Part shown: piece by piece, positions 41,747 through 50,671 of the stretch
Layout of the letters: every line of letters begins with the position of its first letter
How positions within the stretch are numbered: position 1 is the first letter of the stretch
Assembly (NCBI RefSeq): GCF_003049575.1
Contig: NZ_PYWI01000011.1
Span: forward strand, 87,685 to 151,684
Reading direction: 5' to 3'
DNA length: 64,000 nucleotides
DNA from: Lysinibacillus parviboronicapiens
GTDB lineage: Bacteria > Bacillota > Bacilli > Bacillales_A > Planococcaceae
Program-made: the position numbers and the translations under genes
Notes under the pieces: model-generated
Database searches by the model: none
What the model was told of the DNA's origin: nothing
Seen by the model: only the letters and a program-made list of their open reading frames with translations

Positions 41747-44617
41747 TTGAATAAAAAATTACTTTTCACAGTAGCAGCCATTCCGGCAGCCTTTATTGTT
41801 CCTACTGTAGCAGGGGCAGAGGAAGTATCCGCGGTTTTAGTCACAGGCACGAATACAGTCAATGAGACGTTAAAGGCGTCCATTGAAAAATTACCAGCAA
41901 ACACAATTATCAATAAGTATCAGTGGTACTATGTAGAGAGCGAAAGTGGGTCAAGCACTACTACGAATAAACCGATTTCTGGTGCAACAATGGCATCTTT
42001 CACAATCCCAGCTGAAGCAGCAGGAAAAACCATTTTTGTAGAAGCGATTTCGACGACGGGCACTACGTTCAAAAGTGAATCACGTACCATTAATACTTTG
42101 GAACTTGAGATTACACAGCCAACATTCGATACGACTTCAAACTTTGTAGCACCAAATGAAACGATAAGGGTCACAGGAGCCAAAGTAACAGATAAAGGCG
42201 GGGCAAAGTTACAAAGCAGTCAAATTACATATAGCTATCAATGGTTTTATAAAGTTGGTGAATCTTTCACTATTATTAACGGGGCAACAGGTGGTACATA
42301 TAAAATTCCTGCGGATGCTTTAGAAAAAGGAATGAAGGATTTTATCGTCAAGGTGCAAGCGAAGGTTGGTCCTGCAGTTGTTGAGTCGGATGTATCGGCT
42401 CCGTTGACTGTATCTAAAGAACCTTCTGATACATTAATTAACGATATTAAAACTATACGTATAAGCGATAGTAAATATAATGTAACAACCTTCGAATCGT
42501 TTAAAGCAGAAGTAGATTTATTAGAAAAGAAATACCAAGAGCTATCTGCCGCGGCAAAGGCGAATGTAACCAACTATGATGTACTGAAGCGAGCACTTGC
42601 TGACATAGAGGCAATTAGCAAACTAAATGAAAAAGTGAATAAAGTAAAAGAAGTAAGTGAAAAAGACTTGCCAAAATATATAGCGGAAATTGAAGATACC
42701 TACAATAAGTTTGACTTATTGCTACGAAGCTTAGATTTAGGTGATGTTTTATATACGAATATCAAGGACATTTTGAAAGAGCCAGCAGATATAGCAGAAA
42801 TTGCGGAAGTTAGAAGATTGAATCAAGCAATTGTTGCATTATTATCCTATGAGAATGCTCTTGTGAAGTATGTACCTACAAGTATGGAGTCTCTTAAAAC
42901 AGCAGTTGGGGCGATTGAAACGGATATTGCGAAGTTATCAAAAAACTACCAAGTAACAGTACAAAATCAAACGATCTTAAACGAAGCGAAGCAGGACATT
43001 AAAAAGATTGAACAATTTATTAAACTTTTTGATAAATTATCAGTAAATAATACACCAAGCAAGCAAGTAACAACTGCAAAATCCATTCGTACTGCTTATG
43101 AAAAGCTAACGTATAAACAGCTTCAATTAGTGCCTGCTACTTATGTCACGCAATTATTAGAGGCGGAAAATGCAGAAGAGAATCAAATTTATTATTTAAA
43201 TGCTGAGATAAATCGCTATCTTGGAGAGGAAAGCTATCCTATAAATCCATCAGCGGAAACATGGCAGGATCATGTGAAAGTTGTCAACAAAATAATTGCT
43301 GATTATAAAACTTTAACGAAAAATTCAGCTGCTAAAATTATCGGATATCAAAGTATTTTAACGCTCCAAAAAGATTTAAAAGCAGCAGAAAAAATCATTA
43401 AAGATATGGTCGCGTATAACAATCTTAAACTGACAAGCGGTGTAGCTGCAAGTAAATTACAATCAACTTATAGTAGTACTTTAAAAGCTTATAATAAGCT
43501 GACAAGCTTGCAACAATCGCTTGTTTATAATGCAGATGAATTTTTGCGTAACTCACCGGATGTAACGGTTGATGGCAATGGCAAAGAGCCAGCAGATAAA
43601 GCTGCAGCAGAGGCGCTAAAAGTTGATATTGCAAAGTTTGCTGATATCACAAAGTACTCGTTTACACAATTAGAAACTGCTGTAAACGCAGCGACAGCGA
43701 CGTATAAAAGTCTTTCCTCTTCAGCACGTAAGTATGTGACGAACTACCATTTATTAACGGCAGCTAGTAAAGATATTTCAGGGGTAAAATCCTTCCATAA
43801 AAAGGTGCAAACTGCTAGGGAAGAAATGGATGTTGCGAAGCAAGCTAAGAAAATCGAAACTGTGGAAAAGGCCTATGCAAAATTACCAGCAAACCAGCAA
43901 CATTTAGCAAAACCACAGTATGAGGATTTACTTAACAATCGTTTAGTAGATGAAAATGCACCAAATCTATCAACATTAAACGGAAAAATTGGTGCCTTAG
44001 TTTCGGACGATTTATATACGGTATCTCTCCAAGAAATTCAAAATCTTTCAGCTCAATATAATAAGTTGAGTGCTAGTGATAAGAAACTCATCACCAATGC
44101 TTCGATTTTAACAGCAGCTGTAGCGGATGTGAAAAAAGTAGAGACTTTCATGAAGCAGTATGATAAGTCATTTGCTAGTAATCCATCTACGGTTATTAAA
44201 GCCTTCACTAAACTAACGGCAAAGCAAATGAATTTGGTGAGTCAGGATACGCGTCAAAAGATTATTGAAGCTGATAAGAACCAACAAAAAGCAAATGAAA
44301 CGGCTCTAGGCTTAATAGAAGCTATTAATTTGCTTGTTCAAAATGGTGATTATGTAGCTGATTTACAAACGAAGGTTACGAGCATTCGAGCAGATTATGA
44401 TAAACTTAGTTCTTCAGAAAAAAGTATTGTGAAAAATTATTCAAAGCTCACACAGGCAGAGAGTGATTTGAAAAAAGTAGCCGAAGTTCATGCATTGCAT
44501 GAAGCAATCCCTGCTGAAAATGGGGAAACGGCTCGTAAAGCTTGGCAAACTGCGTATGGGAAGCTCTCAAAAAAATTAGAGATTCTATACAATAATCTAT
44601 ACCCAAATGATTTGTAG
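41747..44617 (+). CDS. Large secreted protein with repeated helical modules
   Basis: 956 residues from a TTG preceded by AAAGAGGAGG. Signal peptide KKLLFTVAAIPAAFIVPTVA ends at AGA-EE. Two Ig-like beta modules follow (INKYQWYYVESESGS and ITYSYQWFYKVGES). From about residue 230 the protein is a series of about nine helical repeats of 70-80 residues with the theme Y..LS...K..V.NY..L..A..D, for example YNKLSASDKKLITNASIL and YDKLSSSEKSIVKNYSKL. No LPXTG, SLH or GW anchor is visible, and the end (LEILYNNLYPNDL) breaks off inside a repeat, so the C-terminus may be truncated. Likely cell-surface or S-layer-associated. Confidence 0.8.
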   Translation: MNKKLLFTVAAIPAAFIVPTVAGAEEVSAVLVTGTNTVNETLKASIEKLPANTIINKYQWYYVESESGSSTTTNKPISGATMASFTIPAEAAGKTIFVEAISTTGTTFKSESRTINTLELEITQPTFDTTSNFVAPNETIRVTGAKVTDKGGAKLQSSQITYSYQWFYKVGESFTIINGATGGTYKIPADALEKGMKDFIVKVQAKVGPAVVESDVSAPLTVSKEPSDTLINDIKTIRISDSKYNVTTFESFKAEVDLLEKKYQELSAAAKANVTNYDVLKRALADIEAISKLNEKVNKVKEVSEKDLPKYIAEIEDTYNKFDLLLRSLDLGDVLYTNIKDILKEPADIAEIAEVRRLNQAIVALLSYENALVKYVPTSMESLKTAVGAIETDIAKLSKNYQVTVQNQTILNEAKQDIKKIEQFIKLFDKLSVNNTPSKQVTTAKSIRTAYEKLTYKQLQLVPATYVTQLLEAENAEENQIYYLNAEINRYLGEESYPINPSAETWQDHVKVVNKIIADYKTLTKNSAAKIIGYQSILTLQKDLKAAEKIIKDMVAYNNLKLTSGVAASKLQSTYSSTLKAYNKLTSLQQSLVYNADEFLRNSPDVTVDGNGKEPADKAAAEALKVDIAKFADITKYSFTQLETAVNAATATYKSLSSSARKYVTNYHLLTAASKDISGVKSFHKKVQTAREEMDVAKQAKKIETVEKAYAKLPANQQHLAKPQYEDLLNNRLVDENAPNLSTLNGKIGALVSDDLYTVSLQEIQNLSAQYNKLSASDKKLITNASILTAAVADVKKVETFMKQYDKSFASNPSTVIKAFTKLTAKQMNLVSQDTRQKIIEADKNQQKANETALGLIEAINLLVQNGDYVADLQTKVTSIRADYDKLSSSEKSIVKNYSKLTQAESDLKKVAEVHALHEAIPAENGETARKAWQTAYGKLSKKLEILYNNLYPNDL

Positions 44618-44662
44618 GTGCCTTTGTAGGTGCCTGGCACTCACACAATTTTCACACAATTC

Positions 44663-44690
44663 ACTCCCCATCTAAGGGGAGTATTTTTTT
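44663..44690 (+). terminator. Terminator after the secreted repeat protein
   Basis: ACTCCCC and GGGGAGT pair around ATCTAA, followed by ATTTTTTT. Immediately upstream is GGTGCCTGGCAC, a short palindrome commonly seen in intergenic DNA of Bacillus relatives. Confidence 0.9.
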
Positions 44691-44705
44691 GGCTGTCATT
44701 GATTA

Positions 44706-45271
44706 ATGACAGAAACATCTGTAAAGATTGAATTTGAAGGGGTATCCTCAAATCTTATTTCAAATAAAACACTTTATGATATTATGTATAAGCAGATGCT
44801 TGAAATAGGGATGCCTACGTACACAACTGAAGCAAAAAACATGCTGAAGCTATTTATAAAGACGTTTTCTCCCGAGGTTCAGGCGACAGCATTAGCAGGG
44901 TTAAGTAAAAAAGATGCAACACAGCTAAAAGATAAAGTGATTGCTGATAGTATCCCCGATATACTACCAGAATTTATAATGGGTGGCTCTACTGATGTAC
45001 AGATGTAAGTTGGAATGTTCCAACTGTGCAATGTCCCACAACTTGTATAGCATTGGGTACACCGCTCCATACATGGCGTTGTGTCGCAAGGAGTGATGCC
45101 AATTGCTCATAAAGGCATGTTGCAGGCGGCAAAAGCAATGGCTTGTACAGCCATTACATCGATGGACAATCCTGCGTTTATTGAAGAGGCGAAGAAAGAA
45201 TGGCAAGAGCATCTTGAGGGGAGAAGTATGTTTCATTCATTCCTCAGGATGCTACTCCTCCAAAGCTTTAA
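44706..45271 (+). pseudogene. Decayed M20-family amidohydrolase (AbgB-like) gene
   Basis: The first frame gives 100 codons (LYDIMYKQMLEIGMPTYTTE; IMGGSTDVQM). The next frames continue as SWNVPTVQCPTTCIALGTPL then HTW, VSQGVMPIAHKGMLQAAKAM and finally YVSFIPQDATPPKL to a TAA at 45269. In order these match the last third of AbgB/M20 amidohydrolases, where GSTDVSDVSW and HTW-x-x-V are conserved. At least three frameshifts and the loss of the first 250 or so residues make it a pseudogene. Confidence 0.8.
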
Positions 45272-45294
45272 CAAGGGATTGCTAATTTTTGAAT

Positions 45295-45335
45295 AGAGCC
45301 TTCATAGGGTTATTCTATGAAGGCTCTGCTTTTCT
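45295..45335 (+). terminator. Terminator between the amidohydrolase relic and glsA
   Basis: AGAGCCTTCATA and TATGAAGGCTCT form a perfect 12-bp stem with a 9-base loop, followed by GCTTTTC. It lies only about 20 bases before the glsA start, so it could attenuate glsA instead of ending the relic. Confidence 0.8.
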
Positions 45336-45353
45336 TGAAAGGAGAACATAAAG

Positions 45354-46307
45354 ATGTTAGATAACCATACAAAAATAGCACAATGGGTGGAACAGTTTCG
45401 CCCTTATGCAAAAGAAGGCAATTGCGCTAGCTATATACCAGCACTGGCCGAAAAAAATCCCAATCAACTAGCGATAGCTGTCATCGGACCAGATGGTAGT
45501 GAAATGAGGGCAGGAGATACGACTGAAAGATTTACACTCCAAAGTGTATCTAAAATTGTGACGTTTATTTTAGCTTGTATGGATAAAGGATTGCCATATG
45601 TATTAGAGCGTGTTGACGTAGAACCTACTGGTGACACGTTTAATTCTATCGTACGTTTAGAAAGTCATCAGCCAGGAAAGCCTTTTAACCCAATGATTAA
45701 TGCAGGGGCTATTACAGTTTCTTCGATGCTTTCAGGAGATTCACCACAGGAAAAAATTGATAATTTACTGCGTTTTCTAGAAAAAATGATAGGGAAAAAA
45801 GTAAGTGTTAATGAAGAGGTTTTTCAATCGGAATGGCACACGGCTAATCGGAACCGGGCGCTAGCGTACTATTTGATGGCATCTGGTTATTTAGATTGCC
45901 CAGTAGAGGAAGCATTAGAGGTTTATTTAAAACAATGTGCCATTGAAATAGACGTTTCGGATATGGCTATGATCGGCTTGATAATTGCCAATGATGGTTA
46001 TCATCCTCTTTTAAAAACACAACTATTTCCAAAGCAAGTAGCTAAATTAACGAAAGCATTAATGGTGACATGTGGTATGTATAATGCGTCTGGCAAATTT
46101 GCAGCGTTTATTGGATTGCCTGCCAAAAGTGGTGTGTCGGGAGCGATTTTAGCTGCTGTGCCTAGCCATGCAGGCTTAGAATCACCATTTCCGACTGGGT
46201 GTGGTATCGGCATTTATGGACCTGCCATCGATACAATCGGCAACAGTGTTGCAGGTGTTCATTTACTAAAGCATATCGCTACAGAGTGGAACATGAATAT
46301 TTTCTAG
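45354..46307 (+). CDS. glsA: Glutaminase
   Basis: 317 residues, cytosolic serine-type glutaminase converting glutamine to glutamate and ammonia. The catalytic Ser-x-x-Lys is in FTLQSVSKIVTF; other family strings are EPTGDTFNSIVRLE, KPFNPMINAGAI, EWHTANRNRALAYYLMASGY and KSGVSGAILAAVP. Strong AAAGGAGAACA ribosome site. Stands alone with a terminator on each side; partnership with the neighbouring permease is possible but not evident. Confidence 0.95.
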   Translation: MLDNHTKIAQWVEQFRPYAKEGNCASYIPALAEKNPNQLAIAVIGPDGSEMRAGDTTERFTLQSVSKIVTFILACMDKGLPYVLERVDVEPTGDTFNSIVRLESHQPGKPFNPMINAGAITVSSMLSGDSPQEKIDNLLRFLEKMIGKKVSVNEEVFQSEWHTANRNRALAYYLMASGYLDCPVEEALEVYLKQCAIEIDVSDMAMIGLIIANDGYHPLLKTQLFPKQVAKLTKALMVTCGMYNASGKFAAFIGLPAKSGVSGAILAAVPSHAGLESPFPTGCGIGIYGPAIDTIGNSVAGVHLLKHIATEWNMNIF

Positions 46308-46406
46308 TGACTATAGAAGTTTCGTGAGTTGGCCCACTTGCCTGAGTGAATGGAAGCGCTCATGTCACAGCTGTTCTTGCAGTAATCCTTGACATTCATA
46401 TGCACT

Positions 46407-46447
46407 AAAAATCAGTAGACAAGACAGTGGCTTGTCTACTGATTTTA
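46407..46447. terminator. Bidirectional terminator between glsA and the permease
   Basis: AAAATCAGTAGACAAG and CTTGTCTACTGATTTT form a perfect 16-bp stem with a 7-base loop, flanked by A and T runs. It serves both converging genes. Confidence 0.92.
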
Positions 46448-47782
46448 TTTTCTTTTTACTTTGTAGAGTATAAATAACACAATAAACCATACGGGTGTTA
46501 ACAACAGTGCTGTTCGTGTTGCTTCAGAGATGAACATGATTACTAATAAGAAAGCAAAGAAGGCAAGCACCAAATAGTTCACAAATGGTGTCAACGGTGC
46601 TTTGAAAATCGATGCTTCATGAAGGGCTCTCTTTTTACGTTTATAGATGATATGAGAGATTAAAATGATACTCCATACCCAAATAAAACAAATAGCACTA
46701 ATGGTCGTCACGACACTAAAGGCATTCTCTGGCATTAGCTTACTTAATAATGCGCCTACCGATACGACAAATGCAGACACAACAAGTGCATTACTTGGCA
46801 CACTGTTTTTATTTAATTTTGCAAATGATGGTGATGCTTGCTTATTGCTACCAAGATTAAAAAGCATGCGACTAGTGGAGAATAGGCCACTATTACCAGC
46901 TGAAGCAGCTGATGTTAGTACAACAAAATTAATAATACCTGCTGCAATAGGAATTCCAGCTAGCGTAAATACTTGCACGAATGGGCTACTTGCCGCAGAC
47001 ATTTCATTCCAAGGGTTAATACATAGAAGGACAAATAGGGCACCTACGTAAAAAAGTAAAATCCGTAATGGAATTTTATTGATGGCAGATGGGATATTTT
47101 TTTGTGGATTTGCTGTTTCAGCAGCAGAAACACCGACTAGTTCAACACCTACAAAAGCAAAGACTACCATTTGGAAGGCCATTAGGAAACCGTAGATACC
47201 GTTAGGGAAAAACCCACCATGTGCCCAAAGATTTTCCACAGAAACTGTACCAGAGCTTGTTTGGAAGCCAGTAAATAGCATAAATAATCCTATAATAATA
47301 AGCGCGACAATCGTCACGACTTTAATAAGTGCAAACCAGAATTCTAGCTCACCAAATAGTTTTACTGTCAGTAGGTTTAAAATTAATAACAGTACTAAAC
47401 AGCCAATTGCTGGTACCCATTGTGGAATATCAAACCAATATTGTGTATAGACACCGACCGCAATAATATCCGCCATAGCCGTCATAATCCAGCAAAACCA
47501 GTATGTCCAACCCGTGACATAGCCTGCCCATGGCCCGATATATTCTGTGGCGAAATCAGTAAATGATGTATAACCTGCATTCGATAATAAAAGTTCACCA
47601 AGCGCACGCATAACAAAGAATAGGGCAATTCCGACAATTAGATAGGCGAAAATAATTGATGGTCCTGCTAAGGCGATGGCTTTTCCTGATCCTAAAAATA
47701 AGCCTGTGCCTATTGTTCCGCCGATGGCAATTAATTGCACATGACGATTTTTTAATTCGCGTTTTAAGTGTTGTTGTTCCAC
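46445..47782 (-). CDS. cycA: Amino-acid permease, CycA-type (glycine/alanine/D-serine)
   Basis: 445 residues, about 12 membrane helices, of the APC/AAT family. N-terminal signature RHVQLIAIGGTIGTGLFLGS is that of the AAT group; later VVFAFVGVELVGVSAAETAN and SGNSGLFSTSRMLFNLG are typical. GTG start with GGAGGGG 6 bases upstream. Glycine as substrate is supported by the glycine riboswitch in its leader. Such switches on transporters usually turn expression down or up according to platform; here a terminator is present. The symbol is a best guess within the AAT group. Confidence 0.85.
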   Translation of the reverse strand: MEQQHLKRELKNRHVQLIAIGGTIGTGLFLGSGKAIALAGPSIIFAYLIVGIALFFVMRALGELLLSNAGYTSFTDFATEYIGPWAGYVTGWTYWFCWIMTAMADIIAVGVYTQYWFDIPQWVPAIGCLVLLLILNLLTVKLFGELEFWFALIKVVTIVALIIIGLFMLFTGFQTSSGTVSVENLWAHGGFFPNGIYGFLMAFQMVVFAFVGVELVGVSAAETANPQKNIPSAINKIPLRILLFYVGALFVLLCINPWNEMSAASSPFVQVFTLAGIPIAAGIINFVVLTSAASAGNSGLFSTSRMLFNLGSNKQASPSFAKLNKNSVPSNALVVSAFVVSVGALLSKLMPENAFSVVTTISAICFIWVWSIILISHIIYKRKKRALHEASIFKAPLTPFVNYLVLAFFAFLLVIMFISEATRTALLLTPVWFIVLFILYKVKRK

Positions 47783-47822
47783 GTTAACCCCTCCAAAGAT
47801 GCGTAAAGCGAAGACTGGAAAA

Positions 47823-47853
47823 TAAAAAAGAGACTAGTAGCGACACTAGTCTC
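47823..47853 (-). terminator. Terminator in the permease leader (riboswitch platform)
   Basis: On the minus strand GAGACTAGT and ACTAGTCTC pair around GTCGCT, followed by TTTTTTATTTT. It lies between the glycine aptamer and the permease start and is the likely switch point. Confidence 0.88.
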
Positions 47854-47950
47854 GTAAACGTCAGAATAACAAATACCATTTGAGGGTGTTTAATTTAAAA
47901 AAATTAAGCTCAACATTCGTGTGGTATAGCTTTCATGGTGAAAGTTTGTA

Positions 47951-48035
47951 TTACTCCTCTGTCCTTTTGCCTGAGATAGTGAACCCTTCGGCGACGCATA
48001 TTGCGCTCTCTCCAGAAATGCTCCTGCTATAGTTT
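47951..48035 (-). promoter_or_regulatory. Single-aptamer glycine riboswitch upstream of the permease
   Basis: Minus strand reads GGAGAGAGCGCAATATGCG, CGCCGAAGGGTTCACTATC and TCAGGCAAAAGGACAGAGGA, the conserved glycine aptamer core. No second aptamer core follows; instead a small perfect hairpin CTTTC-ACCAT-GAAAG at about 47929-47945 occupies the place of aptamer two, like the ghost aptamer described for singleton glycine switches. Confidence 0.92.
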
Positions 48036-48049
48036 TATCCATAGCATTC

Positions 48050-48656
48050 ATAGCACGTATCGTCGTAAAGACAATACAATATTTTAAGATATTATACATC
48101 CTATCAGTGCTTTCACTATTATTCAAGTATAAAAAATTGGCTATTTTCAGAAAAAAGAAAAATAGCGTGCTGGTTGTTAATTTATTTACACAATGTAGTA
48201 TTTTTAGACATACTAAAAAAGCTATATTTTGCTACTAGACATGTCCGATTGCATGCTTTACGAGGGAGCGGGTTATAATTTTCCAAGTGGAATGACAAGA
48301 TAAAAACGAATGGAAGAAGCGGTGAGGTTATTAGCAAAACGAGAATTGTGACAAGGTGAAGTTATTATTACTTAAAAAAAACAATTTCAGAAGATAGTCA
48401 TGTAGCCAATCATAATGTAGCACAGCTATATAAAGAACGACGGGTATGACAAGTTGTGTAGCTACTAAGTCATACAGGCTAAATGCGGGGAGCCTAAAGC
48501 TTTTATTGGCAACAAGAAATGTTCGCTCCGAATGAAATGTAATGGCCTCATGGTTTTACTCTTTTTGTCCTATGCATGCTCAAGGGCTTGGTGAAAGAGA
48601 ACTAAATGGTTAGTCGTTAGACAACTACTATTATATAGTAGAAACTCAGAATAGTA
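48050..48656. other. Gene-free stretch between the permease leader and yqhL
   Basis: About 600 bases with no convincing gene on either strand, AT-rich at the left and mixed at the right. The permease promoter should lie near its left end. No trace of a family was recognised. Confidence 0.5.
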
Positions 48657-48697
48657 GAAAAAAGCTAGCAATAAAAAAAGTTGCTAGCTCTTTATCA
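48657..48697 (-). terminator. Terminator of yqhL
   Basis: On the minus strand AGCTAGCAAC and TTGCTAGCT pair with an AT loop, followed by TTTTTTCTAC. It lies 155 bases downstream of the leftward yqhL gene. Confidence 0.75.
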
Positions 48698-48849
48698 AAA
48701 ATATAAGCATTCGCGCTGCATCCAGCACACATAAGTCCGTTCAGCTATCAGCTATCAGTTATGGCGTGTTTTACCTACATAGCCGCCGAGCGAACGGTTA
48801 TTTGAGCAGTGAGAACTGCCAATTTAAAAAGTGTGCGAAGGCGCAAATC

Positions 48850-49236
48850 TTATTGTTTTTTTGTTTTAATTTTACCAGTCCAATTACGGAAGCCGCCTTC
48901 AAGCTGGTAGATTTGGTTGTAGCCACGTTTTTTTAGGAATAGTGCAGCACGTGCACTACGACCTGTGTTTTGACAGTATAAATATACTGGTAAATCTGGT
49001 CGGATTTCTTTGTAACGTTGACGTAGTGCTGTAGAAGGAACGCTTCGTGCACCAAGAATATGACCTGCCTCGAATTCTTTTTGCTCACGCACATCAATTA
49101 GCTGTGCTTTGCGATAGCCTTCAATAAATTGTTCTTGTGTTAAGTTGGTTACGGCTTTTTTTAGGCGCATTGCATTGATACCGATATATGCAATTAGAAC
49201 TACTAAAATTACACCAATTGTGATAAGTATGTCCAA
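48850..49236 (-). CDS. yqhL: YqhL-type rhodanese-domain membrane protein
   Basis: 128 residues from a TTG with AAGGGGTAAG upstream. An N-terminal membrane helix (about 3-22) anchors a single rhodanese domain facing the cytosol: AQLIDVREQKEFEAGHILGA and active-site loop VYLYCQNTGRSARAA with the catalytic Cys. Sulfurtransferase or thiol-handling role; true substrate unknown. In B. subtilis it follows gcvPB; here it marks the right side of the 40-kb insertion. Confidence 0.93.
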   Translation of the reverse strand: MDILITIGVILVVLIAYIGINAMRLKKAVTNLTQEQFIEGYRKAQLIDVREQKEFEAGHILGARSVPSTALRQRYKEIRPDLPVYLYCQNTGRSARAALFLKKRGYNQIYQLEGGFRNWTGKIKTKKQ

Positions 49237-49639
49237 GATTTTCTTACCCCTTTCTATCTTCTTTATTATTATAAAAGATGCGGTAGCGATAGTCCAATGA
49301 GTTTGATAAAATTAACTAGATTGTGGCTAAAAATGATATTTCTTTGTCGGCAGATGCTAAACGTAGCATCAACCACGACAGTCGCTTACATATAGGTAAT
49401 GTGATTGCTGGCAATAATGCTGTATGATAAAGCCTCTGGCGGAGGTCACAAATTTTGAAAGGATTCGTCACATCGATGCGACAACTACTAATTGATGGTA
49501 TTGGAAAAACGGCACATCCTGTAGTTTAAGTAGTTTTATTAAGTGATCGACATCGGGTCAGCCTATGTTTAGACCTAAAAAATTCAAAAATTGACTTACT
49601 TATGCAGAGGCGTAATTGATATTTGTAGGAGATGATTGT
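49237..49639. other. Divergent intergenic region between yqhL and lipM
   Basis: About 400 bases between diverging genes, so both promoters should be here. No open frame of interest and no strong hairpin; no box was identified with confidence. Confidence 0.5.
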
Positions 49640-50470
49640 ATGACAACTTGGTATTTTCTAAATTCAGGGAAATGTAGTCCTTCGTTTAATATGGCGCTAG
49701 ATGAGGCATTGCTCGATTGGCATAGTGAAGGTTTAATTTCTCCAGTGATTCGTTTTTATGAGTGGGAGCCCGCAACACTCTCGATAGGTTATTTTCAGCA
49801 AGCGAGAAGAGATATAAATTTAGATGCTGTGCGTCAACAAGGGCTAGGTTTTGTGCGACGTCCAACTGGTGGAAGAGCAGTTTTACACGAACATGAGTTG
49901 ACATATAGCGTCATTGTCACAGAAAGCTATCCAAATATGCCGGAATCGGTAACAGAGGCCTATCGTGTTCTGAGCGAGGGGATTTTACAGGGCTTTCATA
50001 ATTTAGGGATGGATGCATATTTTAGTGTGCCTGACACAGAAGAAAAAAAGGCTGACTTGAAGCAACCAAAAAGTGCAGTATGTTTTGATGCACCAAGTTG
50101 GTATGAGCTTGTCGTAGAAGGGAAAAAAATAGCGGGTAGTGCACAAACGCGTCAAAAAGGTGTCATTTTACAGCATGGTGCGATTTTACTGGATCTCGAT
50201 GAAGAGAAACTACTGTCAGTGTTTAACTTTTCTAGTGACGAGGCGAAAGAACGCATGCGTAAAAAGCTGCCAGAGAAGGCTGTTGCCATTAATAGCCTTG
50301 TGAACGAACCTGTTTCCATTGAACAATGTGTGACAGCTTTTCGAGATGGTTTTGCAAAATCGTTGCAAATTGAATTAAAACCATTTACACTTTCTGAGGA
50401 GCAATTAGAATATGTACGAGCACTTGAAGAAAAAAAATATGCACATGATGATTGGAACTTCAAAAAGTAA
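49640..50470 (+). CDS. lipM: Octanoyltransferase LipM (lipoate synthesis)
   Basis: 276 residues from the ATG at 49640, chosen for TAGGAGATGATTGT; a longer frame from 49616 has no site. Moves the octanoyl group from acyl carrier protein to GcvH, the first step of lipoate assembly in Bacillus. Conserved strings: [54 protein letters not shown]; the catalytic Cys is in [15 protein letters not shown]. Function links to the gcv operon, as LipM modifies the H-protein of the same system. Confidence 0.93.
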   Translation: MTTWYFLNSGKCSPSFNMALDEALLDWHSEGLISPVIRFYEWEPATLSIGYFQQARRDINLDAVRQQGLGFVRRPTGGRAVLHEHELTYSVIVTESYPNMPESVTEAYRVLSEGILQGFHNLGMDAYFSVPDTEEKKADLKQPKSAVCFDAPSWYELVVEGKKIAGSAQTRQKGVILQHGAILLDLDEEKLLSVFNFSSDEAKERMRKKLPEKAVAINSLVNEPVSIEQCVTAFRDGFAKSLQIELKPFTLSEEQLEYVRALEEKKYAHDDWNFKK

Positions 50471-50595
50471 AAAATGGTATAAGAAAAATATTTTTTTATC
50501 GTTTAAACCTTGTGATGACAAGCAGTACTGATTCTAGTCAAAATTGCAAGAGTTGAATTAAAAAACTATATATAGTATCTTTTGTTAAGAAACAT

Positions 50596-50633
50596 ACACA
50601 ATATGTAGTGTTTAACGACACATGATATTGTGT
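50596..50633 (+). promoter_or_regulatory. Two NrdR-box-like palindromes before nrdJ
   Basis: ACACAATATGTAGTGT (50596-50611) and ACACATGATATTGTGT (50618-50633) are 16-base imperfect palindromes starting 22 bases apart, on the same helix face. Both agree with the NrdR consensus ACACwATATwTwGTGT at most positions. NrdR represses ribonucleotide reductase genes when dATP is high. The boxes are 38-76 bases before the nrdJ start, where a promoter is expected. Confidence 0.75.
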
Positions 50634-50671
50634 ATTTATTATTGTAAGCAGAACATAAGGGAGGCAAAACG

